Under the pieces are notes generated by a model that did no database searches, was not told the origin of the DNA, and was given only the letters and a program-made list of their open reading frames with translations. A DNA stretch of 39,737 bases from Saprospiraceae bacterium (GTDB lineage: Bacteria; Bacteroidota; Bacteroidia; Chitinophagales; Saprospiraceae). Both the position numbers and the translations under genes were made by a program. The stretch is from the NCBI GenBank assembly GCA_013001595.1, contig JABDMH010000077.1, forward strand, positions 1-39,737. The letters run 5' to 3'. Below are positions 16,100-25,572 of this stretch, piece by piece. Each line of letters begins with the position of its first letter. Positions within the stretch are counted from its first letter, which is position 1.

Positions 16100-18325
16100 A
16101 TGACAAGATTAACATCCTGCCTGCTATTCATAGTGGCATATAGTACTTCCTTCGCCCAGTCAGGTGAAGCAACCATTATTGATGCGAGACATTATAGCAA
16201 CGTTTTTGGAGAGATTCGCAACTACCGGATATTTTTACCTCCTGGTCATCAAGAAAATCCAGAGAAGAGATACCCGGTCATCTACTATTTCCACGGATGG
16301 TCGCAGCGCTATTTTGGAAGTACAAGTCACACTTCGGTAGGAATCGACAAAGGAGATGATAACAACGGCGATAACATTGCGAATTATGTGGCTGTTCATG
16401 ATGTTATTGTTGTGAAGCCTGATGGGTATAATCGAAATCCTGAAGATGAGTATTACCTCCGGCCATACAATGTGAGTCCGGTGGAAACCAACCGTCAGTT
16501 CCCGATCTATTTTCCGGAACTCGTTGAATATATAGATGCCAATTATCCTACGATTGCTGATAGAGATCACAGGGCTGTGTCCGGCCTTTCTATGGGCGGT
16601 TTTATGACCTTCTGGATTGGGGGGAAATATCCACATCTGGTATCGGCAGCAGGGAATTTCTGCGGATCCACTGAATTCTGGGTCGGTCCAAAGAATTCAC
16701 CAGCTGAATATCGTCATATGGATATGTATAACAACTACAACGGGATGAATGTACGACTCAATTATGGGGATAAAGATTTTATACGTTATTACCACCAGGA
16801 TATGAACAACATCTGGACCCAGATAATGGATAATTATGAATACAAGATCTATAATGCAGCCCATTCTACATGTGGGCTCAGCGAAATGTATGACTTTATA
16901 TTGGAAACCTTTGAGAATCCACCTGAAAAACCTATTAACTGGCATCATACCGATGTTTACCCCGGGTTTTCCGTTTGGGGATACGATATAGAATCTGACC
17001 GTGATGCATCGGGTCTTACCGTACTCGAAAATGTGAATAAAAGAGGTTTCAGATGTTCCGTTAGGGAATTTCTTCCTGATGGTGAATGTATGCCATCTGT
17101 GGAACTATCAGTCACAACCGCTCCCATATATGAAAAGAATACAGCGTATACGATCACTGATATAGGCTACAATGGAAGGGGGATTTCTCAGCATGTGATT
17201 AAGAGCGGAAACTCAGGCAGATTAAAGATCCATCTAAATGGAGGTTTTCACGAAATTGGCATTAATGAGCCCCAAGCTCTGCCAAATATATGTATGGCTT
17301 CTTACCGGATCGAAAACATGAATTGGGCAACACAGGGCAAGGAAGTTTCAATATCCGTTCAATTATTGAACAAAGGTGGTACGATTGCAGAAGGTGTCAA
17401 AGTAAAATTATTAGAAACAAGGGGCAGTGCGCAAGTTATAATTGGTGAAACTTCCTATGGCAATATTTCAGTCAATGAAAAAAGCGATCCCCAGCATCCA
17501 TTTACCTTTATTGTGCAGTCGGATAGTATTGAAATTGAAAGATTCAAGTTGTTAATAACAGATGAGAACAACAACAAATGGAGTGAATCTCTTGATGTGC
17601 CATTGAGAACAGATCGACCTAAAATTACCGAATTTGAAATAGCAGATGGTAAATTATTTGAAGTCGCGGAAGCTGGTGATGATACCTTATCTGTTTTTCT
17701 AGGAGTCGGTAACGGAGATGGTGTGCCAAATCCAGGAGAATCCATCGTAATTCTTATCAAGGATCAGAACCTATATCGGCGAACCTATTTATATTCAAAC
17801 GATACATTTGTGAATTCATCGGGGATTAACATTAGAATATCCGATAACTGGGGCAGCTATGACCATGTGGGCGGTTCAGCAAAATATTCAATTCCCGTGC
17901 TATCATCTGATTGTCCCCAAAATCACATTATTGATTTTTTTGCAGAATACTGGCTTCCAGACTATCCGAATCATATCATTAGACGAGGTAAGGTAAGTAT
18001 AGAAGTGAAGGGGAACGACAGCACTCCTCCAATAGTTCAATGGGTTAAGGTTTTGGGTGATAATGTGATACAAGCAAAAGTTTATGATGGTGGAAAGATT
18101 CAATATGTAAGAGCCAAACTCAGCTCCCAGGAGTTTCCTGAGAAATTCCTTGAGGTTGAATTATATGATCATGGCCAAGGGGGGGACAGGGCTGAAGGAG
18201 ACCATGTGTTCAGTAAAAAAATCCCGGAACAGAAATTTGGTTTATACAAGATGGAGATTTCTGCTGCTGATTCCTTCGGGAATACAATGGTTGAATCAAA
18301 GACTGATGTTGTGGTCCTGCAGTAG
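16100..18325 (+). CDS. Large secreted esterase (alpha/beta hydrolase, CE1/esterase D-like) with C-terminal accessory domains
   Basis: A 741-residue protein with a signal peptide (CLLFIVAYSTSFAQ). Residues about 30-275 form an esterase D/feruloyl-esterase-type alpha/beta hydrolase: IFLPPGH, VIYYFHGWSQ for the oxyanion region, GLSMGG with nucleophile Ser164, GDKD with Asp225 as likely acid, and AAHSTCG with His255. The remaining part is beta-rich. A CARDB-like segment lies around residues 390-490 (VSISVQLLNKGGTIAEGVKV), followed by two more unassigned Ig-like regions ending in DHGQGGDRAEGDHVFSKK. The protein likely removes acyl or feruloyl groups from a polysaccharide outside the cell. It precedes the heparinase-family gene by 107 bases on the same strand. 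The substrate is not predicted. Confidence 0.8.
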   Translation: MTRLTSCLLFIVAYSTSFAQSGEATIIDARHYSNVFGEIRNYRIFLPPGHQENPEKRYPVIYYFHGWSQRYFGSTSHTSVGIDKGDDNNGDNIANYVAVHDVIVVKPDGYNRNPEDEYYLRPYNVSPVETNRQFPIYFPELVEYIDANYPTIADRDHRAVSGLSMGGFMTFWIGGKYPHLVSAAGNFCGSTEFWVGPKNSPAEYRHMDMYNNYNGMNVRLNYGDKDFIRYYHQDMNNIWTQIMDNYEYKIYNAAHSTCGLSEMYDFILETFENPPEKPINWHHTDVYPGFSVWGYDIESDRDASGLTVLENVNKRGFRCSVREFLPDGECMPSVELSVTTAPIYEKNTAYTITDIGYNGRGISQHVIKSGNSGRLKIHLNGGFHEIGINEPQALPNICMASYRIENMNWATQGKEVSISVQLLNKGGTIAEGVKVKLLETRGSAQVIIGETSYGNISVNEKSDPQHPFTFIVQSDSIEIERFKLLITDENNNKWSESLDVPLRTDRPKITEFEIADGKLFEVAEAGDDTLSVFLGVGNGDGVPNPGESIVILIKDQNLYRRTYLYSNDTFVNSSGINIRISDNWGSYDHVGGSAKYSIPVLSSDCPQNHIIDFFAEYWLPDYPNHIIRRGKVSIEVKGNDSTPPIVQWVKVLGDNVIQAKVYDGGKIQYVRAKLSSQEFPEKFLEVELYDHGQGGDRAEGDHVFSKKIPEQKFGLYKMEISAADSFGNTMVESKTDVVVLQ

Positions 18326-18432
18326 ACAGCCAGGTTATTCGAGTTCCATATGCGTAGCACTTGCAAGTCACCTTGGCCTACCCACAAAATTTCGCAAATT
18401 GCTCATTCCTTTGATGTCAAACAATATCTCTG

Positions 18433-20502
18433 ATGGGTCTAACTAGAAGAACACTCCTGGAACATCTGGGTACTACCGCTGCTGGAGCATTCCTCCATCC
18501 GGCATTCCTCAAACCCCTTCAATTTGAACGTCAGCAGGAACATCCGCATTTATTGATTTCAGCTGAGTCAAGTACCGGATTCCGCTCTTTGCATGATATT
18601 CGTCAAGACATTCAGGACGGTCTGGCTCGAGATATCTGGCAGCGGATGAAAGATATGTGTGATCGTGAGCTTGACATGACACCGCTCACACCTCGATCCT
18701 CACTCCCAGGACGAAGTGAAACTTTCGCCAGGCAAAATAATCCCGACTACACGATCTGTTTTGCTGCTGGCCAACGAGTATTACGCAATACACTTGCATT
18801 TCTCATCACAGAAAACAAGGCCTACATGAAATCTGCTTTAGATCAGATTTGGGCCATCATTGATGAGAGCGTTTGGCCCGATTGGATCGACCAGGCCCAT
18901 ATCCACCTAGGTCATCCTGCTGATCTACGTACTGGGATGCTCAGCCAGGACCTGGGTCTCGCTTTTGATTGGCTCTATCATGCGTTGGATCAATCCCAAC
19001 GACAGAACCTGGTTGACGGAATAGATAGACGTGGAATTCAGCCATTTTTGACGAGTGTGAATCAAGGTGCCTGGTGGACTGAGGAGTTGAACAATTGGTA
19101 TACAGTTATTATAGGCGGACTGGGCATCGCTGGCATGGGTTTGGGAGCGGCACACCCAAAGTCTGAATTCTTGGTCCAGTATTCCCACCAGAAGATGCTC
19201 AAATACTTATCGATCTACGGTCCCGAAGGGGAGTTTAATGAGTCGATGGCATATTCCAACGCAACCCGCATTCCGGTAAACTATTTTTATGCCTACCATT
19301 ATCACATCAAAGCAGCAACGAGCCCTCTTGCCGAGCGTCCATTTCCCCAAACCGCATCCTGGACAATGTATAGCACCCTCGCTCCCAATCGTTATCCGGC
19401 CTTCGGTGACGGCCATGTCGATGCCGGACCCGAAGTCGAATTTATGACGGCGATTGCTACCGCTACGAGAAATACAGGCTTGCAGTCCTATTGCCAACAA
19501 CGACTAAAAGCCAGCACCAATCCGCACCTACTGCTTTCATTCGATCCTACCTTAGCGCGTACGCCACCTAGCGAAAATATGGATCTGGCAAAGTCCTTCT
19601 TTGCCAATGGAGCACAGGCATACAGCCGCAGTGATTGGGATCCGGTACGTCCCAAGTTAATTGTCTATGGAAAGTCGGCCAGAGATCACAATCATGAACA
19701 CAATGACGTTGGACAGATTTGCATGGATTCGTTAGGTGAACGCATGATCATAGATTTGGGCTCACCCTCCGGCTATCCTGCAGATTTCTTTGGAGAGAAC
19801 CGGTGGGCATATTACAATGCATCGATTCGAGGACATAATGTGCTCATGTTTGCAGACCAGGAACAGCGCACACACACTGAACGGAAAGATGCAGCCGGCA
19901 AAATGGATTTTGCATCCATTTCTGGAAAAGTACTAAAATCGTTTGCAGATGATAAGATTGGTAGTTTATGGCAATGGGACCTGACCAATGCTTACGCGGG
20001 TGTTAAAGCTGTCAGACGTACAATGCTCCATCTACTTCCGGGGATAGTCGCCATTTTGGATGAAGCAGAGTTGGAAAGAGAGGAATCGGTATCGTTGCGC
20101 TGGCATTTGATTTCTCCATCGTCCGTTGATCCTTATGGACGATTTCTTATCAAGGGCAAAGAGGCTAGGATCACTGCTGTGGTCAAAGTGCTGCGAGGGG
20201 ATTTGGTGCAACAGCGCTTGAAAAGACATCAATATGCTGCACCGTATGATAGGGATCGCATTGGAGATATGTTGGTACAGCGTCGTGAAGCTTATGTCGA
20301 CACAGAATTGATGGCTTCCAAATGCAGTATTCTATCATTATTTGCCATCCTGCCAGATCCGGCGGAGTCAGATGCTTTATGGCAAGCATCAGATGGACTG
20401 TGGGAAATCAAGACTTCTGAAGGACAGTTTTCTGTGACCTTGAATGATCGAACACTGATGATCAGCGGAGATGCAAAAAAGAGGATATCAGTGGGCATTT
20501 AA
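18433..20502 (+). CDS. Heparinase II/III-family polysaccharide lyase
   Basis: A 689-residue protein with an N-terminal twin-arginine motif (TRRTLLEHLG). An alpha/alpha barrel occupies residues about 50-330 (for example NWYTVIIGGLGIAGMGLGAA and EFNESMAYSNATRI). The heparinase II/III-like beta-sandwich follows, containing DHNHEHNDVGQ (residues 418-428) and DLGSPSGYPADFFGENRW. Enzymes with this architecture cleave uronic-acid linkages in heparin, alginate or chondroitin-like polymers. The substrate here is unknown. The Arg-Asp-His-Asn-His cluster fits the metal/histidine site of the family. It follows the esterase by 107 bases and is followed 82 bases later by a Gfo/Idh/MocA gene, probably as a unit for uronate-containing polysaccharide. 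Confidence 0.82.
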   Translation: MGLTRRTLLEHLGTTAAGAFLHPAFLKPLQFERQQEHPHLLISAESSTGFRSLHDIRQDIQDGLARDIWQRMKDMCDRELDMTPLTPRSSLPGRSETFARQNNPDYTICFAAGQRVLRNTLAFLITENKAYMKSALDQIWAIIDESVWPDWIDQAHIHLGHPADLRTGMLSQDLGLAFDWLYHALDQSQRQNLVDGIDRRGIQPFLTSVNQGAWWTEELNNWYTVIIGGLGIAGMGLGAAHPKSEFLVQYSHQKMLKYLSIYGPEGEFNESMAYSNATRIPVNYFYAYHYHIKAATSPLAERPFPQTASWTMYSTLAPNRYPAFGDGHVDAGPEVEFMTAIATATRNTGLQSYCQQRLKASTNPHLLLSFDPTLARTPPSENMDLAKSFFANGAQAYSRSDWDPVRPKLIVYGKSARDHNHEHNDVGQICMDSLGERMIIDLGSPSGYPADFFGENRWAYYNASIRGHNVLMFADQEQRTHTERKDAAGKMDFASISGKVLKSFADDKIGSLWQWDLTNAYAGVKAVRRTMLHLLPGIVAILDEAELEREESVSLRWHLISPSSVDPYGRFLIKGKEARITAVVKVLRGDLVQQRLKRHQYAAPYDRDRIGDMLVQRREAYVDTELMASKCSILSLFAILPDPAESDALWQASDGLWEIKTSEGQFSVTLNDRTLMISGDAKKRISVGI

Positions 20503-20520
20503 AAATCCCTTTTGCTCAAC

Positions 20521-20553
20521 TTGCTTTTAATTATTTAGACATCCCTATATTTA
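20521..20553 (+). promoter_or_regulatory. Candidate Bacteroidetes-type promoter before the Gfo/Idh/MocA gene
   Basis: TTG at 20521-20523 and TATATTTA at 20546-20553 are 22 bases apart. The second matches the TAnnTTTG -7 consensus in all but the last base. It lies 31 bases before the start codon at 20585. It would allow expression independent of the upstream lyase gene. Match is partial, so it is tentative. Confidence 0.3.
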
Positions 20554-20584
20554 AGGAAATTGAAAATCAGATAATAAATCACCT

Positions 20585-21691
20585 ATGGGATCAAGAAGAG
20601 ATTTTGTGCAAAAAATGACAGCGACTGTATTGGGTGCACCCCTATTATATGACCGCACTGGTTTAAAGACGTTGACAGATTTGCCGGTAGATGGGCCAAT
20701 GCTCAGAGTGGCCATTATGGGCTTAGGTAGTTACGGTACACGGGTGGCAAAGGCTATGCAGACTTGTAAACGTGCCAAGCTGGTAGGGGTCATTAGTGGT
20801 ACACCATCTAAGATCGTAGATTGGCAGAAGACCTATAACATCCCAGAAAAGAACTGCTACAACTACGAAGATTTTGATGCGATAAAAGACAATCCTGACA
20901 TCGATGCAGTCTATGTGATTACACCCAATGGCCTGCACCACAGTCAGGTGATCCGCGTGGCACAGGCCGGTAAGCATGCCATATGTGAAAAGCCGATGGC
21001 GATCAGTGTAAAAGAAGGCGAAGAGATGGTCCAGGTATGTAAGGATGCAGGAGTCATGTTATTGGTTGGCTACCGCATGCACTTTGAGCCCAATACGCTG
21101 AAGGTGATCCATATGCGAAAGGCTGGAGAATTTGGTAAGATTATGTTCTTCCAAGGACAGTCCGGATTTAAGATCGGTAATCCCGATCAATGGCGTTTAA
21201 ACTATGCGCTGTCGGGTGGTGGCGCCATGATGGATATAGGTATATATGCGGTTAATGGATCCCGTTATATGGTTGGGGAAGAACCCATCTGGGTGACCGC
21301 CCAGGAGACCAAGACAGATCCCATCAAATTTAGAGAAGGCATTGACGAGACCATCCAATTTCAATTTGGATTTCCCAGCGGTGCGGTAGCATCTTGCTTA
21401 TCTACCTATGCCTTCAGCCACAATGATCGCTTCTACTTGAATGGCATCAAAGGATTTGCGGAAATGCAACCTTCTACCGGGTATGGACCAATCAAGGGTC
21501 GCACACACGAAGGCCCATTGACCGAACCCATCGTTACCCACCAAACGCTGCAGATGGATAGAATGGCAGAAATGATACTTGATGGCAAAAAAGCGGAAGT
21601 GCCCCTGGATGGAGAAGAAGGAGTGAAAGACCTTCGAATTATTGAGGCCATCTACAAGGCAGCAAAGAAGGGTAAGAAAATCATGCTGTAG
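20585..21691 (+). CDS. Gfo/Idh/MocA-family oxidoreductase (glucose-fructose oxidoreductase-like)
   Basis: A 368-residue protein with a probable Tat-like or short export leader (GSRRDFVQKM). The Rossmann motif VAIMGLGSYGTR follows, then the NAD(P)-contacting and catalytic CEKPMA motif (Glu135-Lys136-Pro137). The C-terminal substrate domain includes GGGAMMDIGIYAVN. Family members oxidise or epimerise sugars and inositol. Export by Tat with bound cofactor is known for glucose-fructose oxidoreductase. It lies 82 bases downstream of the lyase, so the product sugar of that enzyme could be the substrate, but no specificity can be read. Confidence 0.8.
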   Translation: MGSRRDFVQKMTATVLGAPLLYDRTGLKTLTDLPVDGPMLRVAIMGLGSYGTRVAKAMQTCKRAKLVGVISGTPSKIVDWQKTYNIPEKNCYNYEDFDAIKDNPDIDAVYVITPNGLHHSQVIRVAQAGKHAICEKPMAISVKEGEEMVQVCKDAGVMLLVGYRMHFEPNTLKVIHMRKAGEFGKIMFFQGQSGFKIGNPDQWRLNYALSGGGAMMDIGIYAVNGSRYMVGEEPIWVTAQETKTDPIKFREGIDETIQFQFGFPSGAVASCLSTYAFSHNDRFYLNGIKGFAEMQPSTGYGPIKGRTHEGPLTEPIVTHQTLQMDRMAEMILDGKKAEVPLDGEEGVKDLRIIEAIYKAAKKGKKIML

Positions 21692-22047
21692 TACGAAAGG
21701 CCAAGAAGTTACGAGATAATTCGTAGCAGAAATACTTAGCAATCGAGCAAAGGCTTCAAATAATTAAGCCCTTTTTTTACTGCGGTAGTAACGTACTACT
21801 TTAACTCCATCGTCACTTTTGCACCACCCATGGCATGAATTACTGCCTCAGATTTGATTAATCCTGGCTGCTTTCTGTCTGCAGAGAACCATCTGGTTGA
21901 CCCACCGGGATCACCTTCCAATGGCTTACCTGATCTTCACCCTGACGTGGACCAAAGGGATCAAGGGCATGACGTGATAGTTCTTATGCAGGTTCTCCTA
22001 GATCGAGGGGCTAAAAGTACCTTTAAGGTATGGGGACAAGACAATTA
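21692..22047. other. Intergenic stretch with possible gene remnants
   Basis: About 350 bases between convergent genes. A minus-strand frame at 21796-21936 is described separately. Nothing else was recognised. No strong hairpin terminator was seen, although two converging transcripts end here. Confidence 0.4.
21796..21936 (-). pseudogene. Decayed C-terminal coding remnant, family unknown
   Basis: A minus-strand frame of 46 codons reads RSGKPLEGDPGGSTRWFSAD and ends AVIHAMGGAKVTMELK before TAG. There is no start; a TGA precedes it. An alternate frame over part of the same bases is also open (HALDPFGPRQGEDQ). The protein-like look and two open frames suggest a frameshifted gene tail. Identity is not recognised. 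Confidence 0.25.
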
Positions 22048-22581
22048 TTACTCAGATTGTAGGCGTGTTAAGTGGCCCTCAGATCTTATCCAACCAATTC
22101 CCATTTGCTTCTCATTTCTTAAGCGATCCTGCAATTGTGCCACGTGATGTTGCAAATGTCTGAGATTGACCAATTGGTGTTCAAGTTTAGATATTTTATA
22201 CCAGGGAAATCCACTCTGCGCTGCCGAAAGATCGAGCTGACTAAGATCCGAGTCTAGATTTGCAATGCACAACCGTATTAATGTCAACAACTGTTCTCGT
22301 GCATATGGAGATAAGGATTCTTTATTGGGATGCAAATCTTGGGCGCCTTCCTTATGTTTTTCCCAAGGCACATGCTGTTGGAGATCTTGACAGATGTAGA
22401 GACGATAATAATATAAGGCATGATATGCCACTTGCCAGGACCGACTTATGTGGTTCTTGTTATTCCAAAGATTATCAGGGGTAATCTCGATAATGTTGTG
22501 TAGCATTTGCAGAGATGATAGGTATTGGCTCCTGAAGCTTGATGAAATGTTTTCGATGCTGATTGTGGCACGATCTGTCAT
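22048..22581 (-). CDS. DinB-superfamily four-helix protein
   Basis: A complete 177-residue alpha-helical protein with the DinB-like pattern: SWQVAYHALYYYRLYI (His54) in helix 2, and the late KLEHQLVNLRHLQHHVAQLQ segment (His142, His145, His146). Together these suggest the metal-binding histidine triad of DinB/YfiT-type proteins. Such proteins include thiol-dependent transferases and proteins of unknown function. No signal peptide; cytosolic. It stands alone between two non-coding stretches. Confidence 0.6.
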   Translation of the reverse strand: MTDRATISIENISSSFRSQYLSSLQMLHNIIEITPDNLWNNKNHISRSWQVAYHALYYYRLYICQDLQQHVPWEKHKEGAQDLHPNKESLSPYAREQLLTLIRLCIANLDSDLSQLDLSAAQSGFPWYKISKLEHQLVNLRHLQHHVAQLQDRLRNEKQMGIGWIRSEGHLTRLQSE

Positions 22582-22930
22582 GGCGATGTTTTAGAGGTAT
22601 GTCCGAAAACATTGTACTTGGTTTGATTAAATAATCAGAGACTTTTTTAGAGAATCCCTTTGATATAATCTTAATGCTCTGCAGGCATTTACCTGAAGCT
22701 AGCACACCCTACCCGATTGTGGACACTCGGATGGGTTTTCCGCTTTGCGCTCTGTCTAATTAAATATATCTCTTTTTCAAATCTATTCAAATACTTTCGG
22801 TGGCAACCTTAAGTGAAAATTCTTCCTTAAAACTACTTAATTATTAGGGGTTTGGCGCAGCTTTGAGATGGTGCTTCAGCTTTCTTACTGAACCCTACTC
22901 AGATTATTTAGTGCAAGTGGTCGACCACAT
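22582..22930. other. Non-coding stretch between DinB-like and astacin genes
   Basis: About 350 bases, AT-rich, with no gene, RNA or repeat I can support. It must contain the promoter of the DinB-like gene (minus strand) and the end of the astacin transcript. A partial GC-rich hairpin-like area near 22710-22745 has no poly-T tail. Confidence 0.4.
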
Positions 22931-24400
22931 TCAATTTCTGAAAGTTCCGAAGCCATCACTTCGTAGTTTTGATTGTGCAATACTAGCTTCACTCGCAGAT
23001 CTGCTCAAGCAGAAATTGTCCAACCAGAAGCGGGTATCAGCATCTATGGCATAGAAGTTCAGCATCGTGAATTGATTGGTGCCATCACTGGACTGTGCAC
23101 TCCAACGATTGGGGAAACTGCCCACTAAACGATCTTCAATACTGAAATTGACCTGGTTGTTTTCAAAATCTAAAATTAACGCCATTTTCAACCACTGGTT
23201 TTGCGTATAATTAAAATCAATGACTTGCTGGTTAATTTTAACTTGCCCCGATGATTCTGTATCAAAATAAAATTGTGCCCCAAATTCTTGTCCAATCTCC
23301 ACACCTTTTTGGATGTTGAAATACGCACTGCTGTTTGGACCGATGTACTGGTCCCAACTTAGTTCGTAAGTGCCGTCATTTAGGGTGGCTGGAGCGTACA
23401 CTACATCTGGATTATTTATGTCCTGGTGCTGAATTTTTAAGACCTTACCCCAACTGTAGGTTTGCAGCTCACCCATATTGCCATTTGTCGACCACGGCTT
23501 CCAATCATCAGTTTGCGGGAAGGTTGCTGAAGTTAAATCTTCAAAGTTGTCGCAAGCTATACCTGTGATGGAAGCAGTACAAGCACAACTGAGCTCTTCA
23601 CTTGGAGGTTCATCTCCTGACTTCGGATATATCGAGGCAATAAATTGTTTGTCGATTGTAGAAAGAGCACTATTCCAGGGAGCACTCCAGGGACCAAGTA
23701 CCAGTGACCTTGGAATGTAATAATGCATGATGGATGAAGGGTCATACGCGGAAAAATTTGAACTTGAGGCATTATATCTTTGAAATATATTTGCATCTAC
23801 ATCCCTTCTTGACCAGTCCTGCGTGCGCTGATAGTATGAATAGACTGCCTCTCTATTCCATTGAATACTGGCCTCGGGGTGTTGATGCTCATGAGACAAC
23901 CCAATGGCATGACCAAATTCATGTAGGGTGGTACGTCTAAATTCTGTGTCACTGGTGCGATCTGTAAACCATCCAAAATTCATGGTAGCTCGAGATGTTC
24001 CTATAAAACGATTGCTTTGGCCAACATACGACCATGAGCCGGAATTCCTGTCAAAGGAAATTCGGATGTCGCTGGGTTCGCGGGTTACAAATTGAAAATT
24101 GATATTGGCATGCTGAGACCATTCATTGGCATACTCCTTGATCTTAGATTGTACATAAGCACCGCCACCAAGAAATCGGACCTTTAGTACCTTCTTATTC
24201 CAAAATGCTTGTTTGCTTCCGAAGGCACGGTCCGTAGCTCTATAGTATAATTCCGTGCAGATCTTCTCTTCTGAATCTGAGACCGGCTCTGCAAGCTCTT
24301 CATCTTCTGAAGTCAGATCTGATTCCTCTTTTGTGCAACTGTTTAGAAAGACGGCTAGAGAAATAATTAGGGTCGATGTGATAATATGCCAGATCGTCAT
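22931..24400 (-). CDS. Astacin-like (M12A) metalloprotease lipoprotein with C-terminal beta domain
   Basis: A 489-residue lipoprotein with signal peptide and lipobox LNSC (Cys22). An acidic linker (EDEELAEPVSDSEEK) leads to a zinc metalloprotease domain. The motif HEFGHAIGLSHEHQHP has His160, Glu161, His164 and His170, and the Met-turn SIMHYY is at residues 223-228; these are astacin hallmarks. Residues about 285-480 look like a LamG/jelly-roll type domain (VLKIQHQDINNPDVVY, LSWDQYIGPNSSAYFN, WLKMALILDFENNQVNFSI). It is therefore a surface-anchored protease with a binding domain. It lies 254 bases downstream of the DNRLRE protein on the same strand. Substrate unknown. Confidence 0.88.
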   Translation of the reverse strand: MTIWHIITSTLIISLAVFLNSCTKEESDLTSEDEELAEPVSDSEEKICTELYYRATDRAFGSKQAFWNKKVLKVRFLGGGAYVQSKIKEYANEWSQHANINFQFVTREPSDIRISFDRNSGSWSYVGQSNRFIGTSRATMNFGWFTDRTSDTEFRRTTLHEFGHAIGLSHEHQHPEASIQWNREAVYSYYQRTQDWSRRDVDANIFQRYNASSSNFSAYDPSSIMHYYIPRSLVLGPWSAPWNSALSTIDKQFIASIYPKSGDEPPSEELSCACTASITGIACDNFEDLTSATFPQTDDWKPWSTNGNMGELQTYSWGKVLKIQHQDINNPDVVYAPATLNDGTYELSWDQYIGPNSSAYFNIQKGVEIGQEFGAQFYFDTESSGQVKINQQVIDFNYTQNQWLKMALILDFENNQVNFSIEDRLVGSFPNRWSAQSSDGTNQFTMLNFYAIDADTRFWLDNFCLSRSASEASIAQSKLRSDGFGTFRN

Positions 24401-24654
24401 GGTAGTTGTATTTAATTAAGTAGACTTCTGGCAAGGGCAGGATATTTTAGGGTTCGCTAATTAATGTGTTGGAAAATAATTCCAACATTGATATTGATAA
24501 TTGTTTTAGTAAATATTAAACAGAGATATGGACCGAGTATTTATAAATATGAGTGGGTTTAACTCAAATTTAAGGTTCAGTGACTTAGTGCCGAAAATTA
24601 TGGGGCATTAGAGAACCGCTGAAGTTTTCCAAACCAGTGGAAATAATTAGGTGG

Positions 24655-25572
24655 CTATTGTGATTTGGTTTTGTTGGCAGTCCACTCCACCTCCAAGAGT
24701 TTGTTGGCATCTTTACTAGGTCGGAGTACAAACTGATTTTTGATCATTACCCTTCCTTTTCTAAATAAAGCTACATAGTGACCAGGAATTAGGTCTCCAT
24801 ATTCGATAGAATGATAAAGCACCCTACCATCTCGAATGGCCAAGGGAACTTTTCTAGTGATCTGACCATGTTCATTCATGATCATCACGTCGGCAAAACC
24901 TCCCGGTGGCACACCAGCTAATTCAACCGTTAATTTTCCAGCTTGTGCATTCGGAAGAATAGACATCGTTGCATCTTCAGCAACCGCTTTTGCTGAGGAC
25001 ACCTGCATGGATTTGGTCGACACCGAACATATTTCGATGATTAGTTCTGGACAGAGGCCACTCTCACTACTGGCTACTTCAACCATTTTCTTACTATCGG
25101 TCTGCAAATAGAATTGAATGCTGCCTGTGTGCAGATTTTCTTTGACAAAATCTGTGACGTCAAATTCCAGGAAAGGTTGGTTGTCCAGGTTTTGGCTTGC
25201 AATCTTTTTTCCATCAAGTTGAAGATGTCGTGCAGTCACCTCACGTTCATCAAAATTGGAGCGCATGCCGAAAACATCAATATTGCACACCTTCTTTTTG
25301 GAGACCGTATAAATCTTGAAGTAGCAATTCTTGACATATGCTGGATCAATGTGTTCTACTTGATAGCCAATAACCGGCACCAAACTACGTTTTGCAGGTA
25401 CGCCCCGCAATTGCAGGACTGGCAATTCACCATAGTTCACCGAATCATGTTGGGAGGATAGGAAAGCATCATGCAAAGGACTTTCCACAAAAACCATTTT
25501 GTCACAATTGTCTTGCGACTGCAACCAGCAGGGAGGACATACCAATGCACAAATCAGGGCGATAGATTTCAT
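24655..25572 (-). CDS. Secreted DNRLRE-type protein with T9SS-like C-terminal domain
   Basis: The start at 25572 is preferred because MKSIALICALVCPPCWLQSQ is a good signal peptide; the frame extends upstream another 21 codons but without a signal-like N-terminus. The body resembles DNRLRE domains: VIGYQVEHID, LEFDVTDFVKENL, SIQFYLQTDSKK, SSESGLCPELIIEIC. These are cell-surface carbohydrate-binding-like modules. From about residue 210 (MSILPNAQAGKLTVELAG ... GHYVALFRKGRVMIKNQFVL) the pattern matches the Por secretion C-terminal sorting domain of type IX secretion. The function is unknown, perhaps adhesion or polysaccharide binding. It precedes the astacin gene on the same strand. Confidence 0.65.
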   Translation of the reverse strand: MKSIALICALVCPPCWLQSQDNCDKMVFVESPLHDAFLSSQHDSVNYGELPVLQLRGVPAKRSLVPVIGYQVEHIDPAYVKNCYFKIYTVSKKKVCNIDVFGMRSNFDEREVTARHLQLDGKKIASQNLDNQPFLEFDVTDFVKENLHTGSIQFYLQTDSKKMVEVASSESGLCPELIIEICSVSTKSMQVSSAKAVAEDATMSILPNAQAGKLTVELAGVPPGGFADVMIMNEHGQITRKVPLAIRDGRVLYHSIEYGDLIPGHYVALFRKGRVMIKNQFVLRPSKDANKLLEVEWTANKTKSQ

